From CAZMVU01 sp964569295 (GTDB lineage: Bacteria > Hydrogenedentota > Hydrogenedentia > Hydrogenedentales > JAGMZX01), in assembly GCA_964569295.1 (NCBI GenBank), contig CAZMVU010000203.1, forward strand, positions 1 through 8,866: a stretch of 8,866 bases of DNA. Direction: 5' to 3'. Shown piece after piece: positions 1-5,278 of the stretch; position 1 is the stretch's first letter, and each line of letters opens with the position of its first letter. The notes beneath the pieces are model-generated. The model was not told the origin of the DNA. It ran no database searches and saw only the letters and a program-made list of their open reading frames with translations. A program made the position numbers and the translations under genes.

Positions 1-227
1 GAGCCCGAGAAGGATTCAAGGACACCGCTGGCGACTGTGTACGGTTGCTCTCCCGCCTTGGACAAATGCATGCACTTCAGCCCACGCGCGCAATAGCGGT
101 GGCAAGCCACCGCAGTCCAAAGTAGCGCCAACGGCATGGTTATCCCCGTCGTACGCTGGTATTCGCTATCACAGGGCAGATTGGCGAAACACGTGCGTTC
201 CCTTGCGCCATACGGCTAAAGAATTAC
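1..227 (-). repeat. Dispersed repeat, copy A (inverse of copy B)
   Basis: The reverse complement of this stretch matches 8311-8538 along its whole length at roughly 80% by eye, so A and B are an inverted pair. Both begin GTAAT.CTTTA.CCGTA, share TGTGATAGCGAATACC less one leading base, share a TTTGGA.TGCGGTGGC block, and end in a 37-bp perfect block corresponding to bases 1-37 here. That perfect block runs up to base 1, so the repeat probably continues left of the window. At 96-113 there is a perfect hairpin sequence, GCGGTGGCAAGCCACCGC. Short open frames here (with a KRWQATALQ-like peptide in the copies) look non-coding. No transposase is present, so the element could be a non-autonomous mobile repeat or a structured intergenic repeat; the sequence does not decide between these. 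Confidence 0.85.
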
Positions 228-850
228 TCGATTTCGCGCTTGGGCAAGTAGCTGAATGAGAGATAGAGGGGTCCGGCGTTGTCCGCCGCCAGCTTATGGT
301 AGTAGATGCTGTAGCCGGCGTAGGCAGCGACGGCGAGCGGCATCGCCTCGGACCATTGTCCATCCTCCGGTTTGCGCTGATAGCTGAGCGCCGCGTAGTA
401 GCTGTTTTCGTGCCACGGGTCGACGCCTTTACGCCACTGCCGGAATGCGATGTGCAGCGTGTCATCCGGGGTACACAGCAACGAGAGATACGTTTGCCGG
501 CCGCGTTCGGCGTCGCCGTCTGTCCAGCCTTCTGTGAGCACGGGATCGGGCTCCATCCAGCCGCATTGCGTGTCGCCGGGTTCTTTCGATCGCGTGTAGT
601 AGAACGAGCGGCCGTGGCTTCCCGTAATGGCGTGCAGGTAGCCCCCACTGTCGATGCAGATGCCGGGGGTGTTGTGGACATCATTGAGCGGTGGCGCATG
701 GGCGAGAAAGACGGGGTCGCTGACGCTGTACGATGCGTGGTCATAGGTGGCGGCGTAAGTCGGGGTGTAAACGGCGGTCGAGAAGTGTAGCGGGTGGCGG
801 TTAGGAAGTGTAGCACCCTGGGGGTAGTATGGGGGGCTTTGGTGGGGGTG
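224..850 (-). pseudogene. Remnant of a BNR-repeat (sialidase-fold) protein, broken at both ends
   Basis: The minus-strand frame is open from 850 (a TGA lies at 853-851) down to a TAA at 226-224, about 208 codons. It reads like the BNR_4-type beta-propeller family of secreted carbohydrate-related proteins. A blade with HNTPGICIDSGGYLHAITGSHG is followed by YYTRS, then TYLSLLCTPDDTLHIAFRQWR and a final GPLYLSFSYLP. The homologous-looking sequence starts well upstream of the first ATG (556-554), and no ATG, GTG or TTG occurs in frame before it, so the 5' end is missing. At the other end the frame enters repeat A: the last sense codon GAG ends on the first repeat base and the TAA is repeat sequence. 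Family members as I recall them continue past the YLSFSY strand, so the C terminus is probably lost too. Starting at 556 would discard about 97 residues, including the best-conserved blade. I read it as a decayed gene that the repeat helped break. Confidence 0.75.
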
Positions 851-854
851 TCAC

Positions 855-1268
855 GTGGCTGGTCTTCTCTTCTTTGGGTTGCCTCCCCCGAGGGGGAGGC
901 GCGGCGGCCGCCGCCGTGAGCCGCCCATTCCGGGCATAATTAAGTACTTCTACTGGAGCTTCCTGAGGCCTGATAAGGCCAAGCAGGGAAAGAGTTTACG
1001 CTTTAACCCCATCCAAATCGCCGAATGGCTTGATGATCTATCAAACTTGGAACAATTCAGTACCCCAGTTACCCTGGCCGGCGAGTTCAATTTGTCCAAG
1101 CCCCGGATAATTCAGCACCTCAACTTGTTGCGGATTCCGCAGAATTATCGTTTGCGGCTCAGGGATGTCGAAGGACTTTCTGAATACCAGCTACGCCCTA
1201 TCGTGCACATGACCCCCAAGTACCAGAAACAGGCCATCAAGCGGTTGCTGAAACATGCCGAACGCTAA
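855..1268 (+). CDS. ParB/recombinase-like helix-turn-helix protein, probably 5'-truncated
   Basis: The open frame has only a GTG at 855 as an upstream start and contains no ATG before the conserved part. Its first 37 or so residues are an arginine/proline-rich translation of the palindrome cluster and are unlikely to be genuine. From about residue 38 (base 966) it turns into well-behaved protein: PDKAKQGKSLRFNPIQIAEW, then a helix-turn-helix at residues about 72-95 (TLAGEFNLSKPRIIQHLNLL), then an arginine-rich segment with LSEYQLRPI and a basic C terminus. The order 'HTH, L..LP, LSE..LRPI' is typical of ParB/KorB-like DNA-binding domains. Similar HTH tails also occur in or next to site-specific recombinases. 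No ParB nuclease domain or resolvase catalytic domain is visible. It converges on the PIN gene with 14 bp between stop codons. I infer a remnant of a mobile-element or partition protein; a short intact protein with a non-canonical start cannot be excluded. Confidence 0.5.
   Translation: MAGLLFFGLPPPRGRRGGRRREPPIPGIIKYFYWSFLRPDKAKQGKSLRFNPIQIAEWLDDLSNLEQFSTPVTLAGEFNLSKPRIIQHLNLLRIPQNYRLRLRDVEGLSEYQLRPIVHMTPKYQKQAIKRLLKHAER
881..914. repeat. Tandem GC-rich palindromes
   Basis: Two palindromes abut. GCCTCCCCCGAGGGGGAGGC at 881-900 has 9-bp arms around a 2-base centre, and GCGGCGGCCGCCGC at 901-914 is a perfect self-complement. They sit between the broken BNR remnant and the truncated HTH gene, just where base composition changes. 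No T-run follows on either strand, so they do not look like an intrinsic terminator. They resemble the hairpin-rich intergenic repeats of GC-rich bacteria and may mark a recombination junction. Confidence 0.6.
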
Positions 1269-1282
1269 CTACGTGGGCTGCG

Positions 1283-1792
1283 CTATTTTTGCCGCTTGGC
1301 TGAACGCCAAGTCTGAATGTACCGCTGGCAATCGGACTGAGGCAGCCGGCTTCCGCTCTTCAGCATTCGTTGAAGCGCCGCAATCGCCTTCGCACCGCTG
1401 AGCACTTCGTTCTTCACCATCTCGTCCAACAGCCAGAGCACGCCATGGACTTCAACGCCTTCTTCTTCTCCTGCCTCCCGCAAGGCCCTGTCACCAGTCA
1501 GCAGTGGGATGCCCTCCGCTGAGGCGAAAACCAATGCAGACAAGTCTGGGCGCGAAGGGCGCGGGTACTTCCGAGCCAACTCGACGATTTCAAGAACACG
1601 GACACCGGGCAGTTCCACAACGTGCAACCCAGCCTGCTTCAACACAGCAACCGAGGGTGTCAGCAACTCAGACGCCACCAGGTCCGGTGTCTTGAACAGG
1701 AGGTCGAGTCTGAAAAGCTCAGTGATTACCCCACTCCGGTGCAAGTCAATCCAGATGTTGGCGTCTGTTATGACTGCCCGTGGGGAATCCAT
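1283..1792 (-). CDS. PIN-domain ribonuclease, probable toxin of a toxin-antitoxin pair
   Basis: This is a 169-residue protein with the acidic tetrad of PIN nucleases: Asp10 in ITDANIWIDL, Glu42 in TPDLVASELL, Asp83 in SRPDLSAL, and Asp101 in LLTGDRAL. The family (VapC and relatives) cleaves RNA with Mg2+/Mn2+ held by these acids. The body also shows the usual PIN ending, with a helical region through WLLDEMV. A C-terminal extension rich in Arg, Lys and Gln follows (residues about 125-169). A longer start at 1825 exists, but I chose ATG 1792: AAAGGA at 1798-1803 sits 5 bases upstream, and residue 1 is then 9 residues before the catalytic Asp, as usual. It overlaps the 3' end of the Xre-ImmA gene by 47 bp, so it is probably co-transcribed with and translationally tied to it. 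All catalytic residues are present, so it looks active. The target RNA is unknown. Confidence 0.85.
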   Translation of the reverse strand: MDSPRAVITDANIWIDLHRSGVITELFRLDLLFKTPDLVASELLTPSVAVLKQAGLHVVELPGVRVLEIVELARKYPRPSRPDLSALVFASAEGIPLLTGDRALREAGEEEGVEVHGVLWLLDEMVKNEVLSGAKAIAALQRMLKSGSRLPQSDCQRYIQTWRSAKRQK

Positions 1793-2822
1793 CGTGTTCC
1801 TTTGAGAACGCTTCCCGGAAATCATCCAGAGAACGGCCTAAGAACTCCTTTGCCCGAGACTCGGAAATGACCTCTTCGGTTACAAGCTGCATCACCTGCC
1901 GGGTCATCCGTTCCGGTTCTTCGGACGGAAATGCATCCCCCGGTTCTTTGTCGCGCCAACCTTGCTTGTTGAATTGGATGAAGAGGCCTTTAGCAGTGGG
2001 TTCGGAGATTATGCCAAGCTGCCTGGCTCGGACAATCCACGCCGACATGCTCACTCCGTACTTGTGCTTGAGCATGTGTAGCTCAATAGGGTCCAACTTG
2101 CTCCGGGAGTTTCCCAGTTCCATTCTGGCAACGGGAGCGGGCACTAAGAAGGCTCCGGCAAAACACTGTATCATCTTCTCGTGGTCACGAGTTGGTCTCA
2201 GAAGAATGTGGCCAAGCTCATGGGCCAGACTCAGACGTTGGCGATCTCCGCGAATACCTGCACGGACAATGATGACGGGAATCGTCTCATTCGCCATCAG
2301 GGTCAAGGCGTCGAAACGGTCTTCGGTATGCACCGAACCGACACGGACTCCGTGGTCCTCTAGGACTACCGTCAAGTTCTGTATCGGGTCAAGCCCAAGT
2401 TCCCAAGAACCACGCAAATCGATGGCCGCCTTTTCCACATCATCGAAGGTCGCAACCTTTCGCGGAAAGCCCTCGGGAAGCTGAAACTCGACACGTTCTT
2501 CCAGGGCCATGAGGGACTCGACCTCGATACTTCGAGCAATCCAGTCCTCGACACGGGCAACGATGGAATCCTGTTGCTTCTTGCCCAGACGAGAATGCTT
2601 CCTGAATTCCAGTTGAGACACCGACACCTCAACAGGTTGCAAGAAAAAGTCTACGCCCACATCCAGAGCGCTGGACAATCTCAGCAACACGCCCGAACTG
2701 GGGATGTCTTCGCCCTTCTCGTACTTGGCAATCGCCTGGTGGCTGACACCGACCCGCCTACCAAGCTCCCGCAAGGAAAGACACGCCATCCGTCTCGCTT
2801 GCTTGATTCGTTCTCCTACCAT
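1746..2822 (-). CDS. Xre HTH - ImmA/IrrE zinc peptidase fusion, probable antitoxin/repressor
   Basis: This 358-residue soluble protein has two recognisable parts. Residues about 4-62 are an Xre/Cro-type helix-turn-helix (RIKQARRMACLSLRELGRRV, SHQAIAKYEKGEDIPS), which binds operator DNA. Residues about 130-270 are an ImmA/IrrE (DUF955, COG2856) metallopeptidase domain. It has the zinc motif HELGH at 201-205 and a likely third ligand, Glu215, six residues before FAGAFLVP, so the site looks intact. About 80 C-terminal residues, charged and without a recognised fold, may contact the partner. In characterised relatives (ImmA of ICEBs1, IrrE/DdrO regulation in Deinococcus) the peptidase cleaves a repressor; in fused forms the HTH binds DNA itself. 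Here it precedes and overlaps a PIN toxin gene, which suggests an antitoxin that represses its own promoter. Start: ATG 2822 with GAGGAAA at 2832-2838, 9 bases upstream. A phage-type or SOS-type regulator is the alternative. Confidence 0.85.
   Translation of the reverse strand: MVGERIKQARRMACLSLRELGRRVGVSHQAIAKYEKGEDIPSSGVLLRLSSALDVGVDFFLQPVEVSVSQLEFRKHSRLGKKQQDSIVARVEDWIARSIEVESLMALEERVEFQLPEGFPRKVATFDDVEKAAIDLRGSWELGLDPIQNLTVVLEDHGVRVGSVHTEDRFDALTLMANETIPVIIVRAGIRGDRQRLSLAHELGHILLRPTRDHEKMIQCFAGAFLVPAPVARMELGNSRSKLDPIELHMLKHKYGVSMSAWIVRARQLGIISEPTAKGLFIQFNKQGWRDKEPGDAFPSEEPERMTRQVMQLVTEEVISESRAKEFLGRSLDDFREAFSKEHDGFPTGSHNRRQHLD
1798..1803 (-). promoter_or_regulatory. Ribosome binding site of the PIN gene
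   Basis: On the minus strand AAAGGA lies 5 bases before ATG 1792, inside the last codons of the Xre-ImmA frame. It decides between this start and the longer in-frame ATG at 1825, which makes the toxin 169 residues rather than 180. Confidence 0.7.
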
Positions 2823-2837
2823 GACGCATAATTTCCT

Positions 2838-2877
2838 CGGTTGACATTATGCGCTTGGAAGACGCTTTTGTCAACCG
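2838..2877 (-). promoter_or_regulatory. Promoter and candidate operator of the Xre-ImmA/PIN operon
   Basis: On the minus strand TTGACA (2874-2869) and CATAAT (2851-2846) are separated by exactly 17 bases, close to the sigma70 consensus. A start near 2839 gives a leader of about 17 bases that begins at the GAGGAAA ribosome binding site (2838-2832). A perfect 9-bp inverted repeat, CGGTTGACA at 2877-2869 and TGTCAACCG at 2846-2838, covers the -35 box on one side and the predicted transcription start on the other. The half-site centres are 31 bp apart, about three helical turns. This is what an operator for the Xre domain encoded just downstream would look like; the binding itself is inferred. 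Confidence 0.75.
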
Positions 2878-3168
2878 CTTGCACATGGTATGCCCCGCTG
2901 AGTGTAGAATGCTTGCAACGTTTCTCCCGCAAGAGTACTCAGGTCTTCTGTTGTGCCGACACAACACGGTCCAGACCATTCATAACATATTGCAAAAAAC
3001 CATACTTACAAGACCTTCTCCCAGGCACCAATGTGTCACAGGAGTACTCAACGGTTTTCAAAAGTACGAACAATAGGCAGCGAAGCATAGGTACCAACAT
3101 GGAGCAGTCCTCACAGCATTACAAACGCCCAGGCGAAACGCCGGCGGTTGCTGTATCGCGGGACCAGC
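2878..3168. other. Intergenic region without a credible gene
   Basis: About 290 bases lie between the toxin-antitoxin promoter and the end of the beta-helix gene. Plus-strand open frames of 75 and 145 codons cross it, but they lack a ribosome binding site, have no recognisable domain and run into the antisense of the beta-helix gene, so I do not call them. The region is AT-richer than the operon to its right. It contains a hairpin GTTGTG-CCGA-CACAAC at 2950-2965 and two copies of the palindrome GAGTACTC at 2933-2940 and 3042-3049. A weak bulged GC hairpin at 3127-3145 followed on the minus strand by GTTTG could help end the beta-helix transcript, but it lacks a real U-tract. Confidence 0.6.
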
Positions 3169-4470
3169 CTACGGGCACCCTGTCGCCATGGGCGTCACGG
3201 CGAGGGGCTCGGCGCCGGTCAGGTTGCCGAGGTCTGTGCTCACACCTTCCGGATTGCACACGCTTATGTCGCCGGTAATGGCGCGCGGCGCGGGTGTGTC
3301 CGGCTTACCCACTACCTTGATGGCGTGCCGGGCGGCATCATCGTAGATTCGCACATTCTCGAAGGCGACCCCGCCTAAGGTGGGTGCGATTTCCGTGCGG
3401 CGCACCACGAGATGCAGGGGGATGACGCTGTCTGAAGCGGCGCCGACATTGGCAAACGAACAGGTTGCAATGGTCACACGGGCACCGTCGGCGGCTTTGT
3501 CGTAGATGTAGGCGCCCTGGCGCTGCGTGTTTTCGATGGTGCAGTCTTCATAGCGGATGTAGCCGCGGGTGCCGGCGGGCACAGCGCCCACTCGAATCCC
3601 CGGACCGCGATTGTTCTCGACGTGACACCGCGCAAAGGTGACCTCGATCGGCGCCGTTTCTACCGAAAGCGGCTTTACGTATACCTGCATGGCGGCGCCC
3701 GTGTTGTTCCGGAAAATACAGTCCTCGATGCGTACATTCTCGAGCTTTTCCGAGGCACGGTTAGGCTCGACATCGATGCCCGCCTCGGGCGCCGTGCCGT
3801 CGGTATCGCTGAGGATACAATCCTCGATCAGGAGGTCGCGCGCGGTAATCACGCTCATGCCTTGCCGGTGATGATCGTGGCATACGACATTCTTGACGGT
3901 GACATTTTCGCAATAGGGACGTTTCTCGCCGCCGGTGCCGAAGTAGATGCCGTCGCCACCGCTGGACTCGAGGCGCAGGCCGTCCACCACGACATTGCGT
4001 ACACCGCGCAGGCTCAACGTGTGCCGCCATTCGGCGGGTTCATAGCCATCGGTCTGGTAATCCGCCTTACGCATGCGCAAGGTGGCGCCGGTGCCGACGA
4101 TGCGGACATTCTCGACAAGCCGTGCGTTGACCAGGCAATCGCTTTTGCCCTTGAAAGCGCCTTCCTTCGCAAGAATGACCACGCCCGGTTCGAGCACAAT
4201 GGTCTGGTTGCTGCGCAACTCGAGGCCGGTCACAATCCACGGCACGCTCATGAAAGGGATGCGCACGGTCTCTGCGCCGGAATCGATGGCCGCCTGCAGC
4301 AGGGCTGTGCTGTCCTCCGGCTCAAAGCCCCACCAGGCAGCGTTCGCGGTGGACTCGGCGCCGTCGAGAACCGCGGCCACGCGCGCGGGATCGGCGTGGT
4401 CCTGCGCGGCGGCGGCGATCGCGGCGAAACTGAGTCCGGTGATGAGTGCGACGACGATGTGAAAACGCAT
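3169..4470 (-). CDS. Secreted right-handed parallel beta-helix protein
   Basis: The 433-residue protein starts with a clear signal peptide (MRFHIVVALITGLSFAAIAA, cleavage probably just after the Ala run near residue 22), so it is exported. A pre-helix segment at about 45-110 (FEPEDSTALLQAAIDSG, then PWIVTGLELRSNQTIVLEPG) is typical of pectate-lyase/GH28-like beta-helix proteins. Repeated short strands follow to about residue 400 (NVRIVGTGATLRM, NVVVDGLRLESSGGDGIYFG, NVTVKNVVCHDHHRQGMSV, NVRIEDCIFRNNTG, RYEDCTIENT). Aspartates in GGDGIYF (171-177) and GIDVEP (231-236) lie where such folds bind or cleave polysaccharide, but I cannot assign a reaction; it could be a lyase, hydrolase, epimerase or a binding protein. 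Several Cys residues on adjacent turns could form a ladder or disulfides. ATG 4470 is preferred over the upstream ATG 4566, which would lie within the previous gene, because AAGGAGAGG precedes it and the signal peptide then begins at residue 1. It is the last gene of the operon with the TPR and ligase-like genes. Confidence 0.85.
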   Translation of the reverse strand: MRFHIVVALITGLSFAAIAAAAQDHADPARVAAVLDGAESTANAAWWGFEPEDSTALLQAAIDSGAETVRIPFMSVPWIVTGLELRSNQTIVLEPGVVILAKEGAFKGKSDCLVNARLVENVRIVGTGATLRMRKADYQTDGYEPAEWRHTLSLRGVRNVVVDGLRLESSGGDGIYFGTGGEKRPYCENVTVKNVVCHDHHRQGMSVITARDLLIEDCILSDTDGTAPEAGIDVEPNRASEKLENVRIEDCIFRNNTGAAMQVYVKPLSVETAPIEVTFARCHVENNRGPGIRVGAVPAGTRGYIRYEDCTIENTQRQGAYIYDKAADGARVTIATCSFANVGAASDSVIPLHLVVRRTEIAPTLGGVAFENVRIYDDAARHAIKVVGKPDTPAPRAITGDISVCNPEGVSTDLGNLTGAEPLAVTPMATGCP

Positions 4471-4474
4471 GATA

Positions 4475-4483
4475 CCTCTCCTT
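4475..4483 (-). promoter_or_regulatory. Ribosome binding site of the beta-helix gene
   Basis: AAGGAGAGG lies 4 bases before ATG 4470, which places the GGAG core 7-8 bases away. It is the strongest Shine-Dalgarno sequence in the window and fixes the start at the signal peptide, 32 codons after the first ATG of the frame. Confidence 0.75.
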
Positions 4484-4507
4484 CGGCAGGTTGTGGGCGG
4501 CGCGCGG

Positions 4508-5278
4508 TCAGGGTGCGGCACGCCGTTCGAGCGCCCGCTTGCGCAATTGGCGCATGTATTGCGCACGGTTGCCCGTTCCTGTTTCTAGATACTGGTCAAT
4601 ATAGGTGAGGGCCTTGTCATATTGGCTGGCTTCATAATAGAGGACGCCGAGTTGCGAGGCGTTCCGGCCGCCGGGCACATGTTCAACTCCCGCGCGAAAA
4701 GCCTCGATCGCGTCCTGCGTGGCGCCGTGTTCGAGGGCGATCATGCCCTCGTAGTACTTGGCACGGGCGATCTGGCCGGCGTGGCCGAGATCGCCGGCGC
4801 GGCGTTGCCAGCGATCAAGCAGCGTCTCAGCCGCCTCGAAACGCCCCAACTGGTAGAGACAATCGGCGAGTGGTTCGAAGGCGCTCATGGGCGGTGGATC
4901 GAAGGAGACCGCTTCGCGCAGCAACGGCAGGGCCTTGGCATATTCGTGTTCATTCCAATAGAGCACGCCCAGGTGCTTCAGGGTATCGGCCCGGTTCTGG
5001 GGGCCGGTGAATGTGCATTCGAGCGCCTCGCGGTAGGTTGCCTTCGCATTCTCGAGTTGCCCCGCCTTCTCGAAGCGCATGCCACGCTGCATGAGTATCT
5101 CGCCAAGTTCCTCGTCGAGGGCGTTGACCATGCCGCCGCCCAGATGCACATAGAGCGCCGTGCCGCCGAGGAAGGCGATCAGCGCCACAGCGGTGAGCAC
5201 GACGGTGGCGCGCAAAAGACCTGCCGGCTCCCCGGCGCCCGGTTCCCGGGGCTGTTTGTCCTGTTCTGCCTCACTCAT
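4508..5278 (-). CDS. Membrane-anchored TPR protein
   Basis: This is a 256-residue protein. After a charged, proline-containing N-terminal tail (1-20) there is one hydrophobic segment at about 21-46, then a soluble domain of tetratricopeptide-like helix pairs. Visible repeats are near 62-88 (MQRGMRFEKAGQLENAKATY), 98-128 (KHLGVLYWNEHEYAKALPLL), 131-160 (PLADCLYQLGRFEAAETLLD), 175-200 and 207-232 (LGVLYYEASQYDKALTYIDQ). TPRs are protein-protein interaction scaffolds; with a single N-terminal anchor this one probably faces the periplasm. Its ATG overlaps the TGA of the ligase-like gene as ATGA (5275-5278), preceded by AGAAGG, so the two are translationally coupled. Its C terminus ends 37 bp before the beta-helix gene. 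The pairing suggests it works with the membrane protein, perhaps as an assembly partner. It carries no catalytic motif, so the role is inferred from context. Confidence 0.8.
   Translation of the reverse strand: MSEAEQDKQPREPGAGEPAGLLRATVVLTAVALIAFLGGTALYVHLGGGMVNALDEELGEILMQRGMRFEKAGQLENAKATYREALECTFTGPQNRADTLKHLGVLYWNEHEYAKALPLLREAVSFDPPPMSAFEPLADCLYQLGRFEAAETLLDRWQRRAGDLGHAGQIARAKYYEGMIALEHGATQDAIEAFRAGVEHVPGGRNASQLGVLYYEASQYDKALTYIDQYLETGTGNRAQYMRQLRKRALERRAAP

Noticed and set aside
169..816. Minus-strand frame of 215 codons starting with an ATG
   Set aside because: Its Thr/Pro/Ser/Arg-rich product has no recognisable fold, while the neighbouring frame on the same strand (850-224) reads as BNR blades.
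1295..1311. Hairpin CTTGGC-TGAAC-GCCAAG as terminator between the convergent genes
   Set aside because: It lies inside the end of the PIN coding region and is not followed by a T-run on either strand in the needed direction.
2841..3278. Plus-strand frame of 145 codons in the intergenic region
   Set aside because: It starts in the toxin-antitoxin operator, runs into the antisense of the beta-helix gene, and lacks a ribosome binding site and domains.
3622..4608. Plus-strand open frame of 328 codons opposite the beta-helix gene
   Set aside because: The opposite strand encodes a signal peptide and regular beta-helix turns; this frame is its GC-rich shadow.
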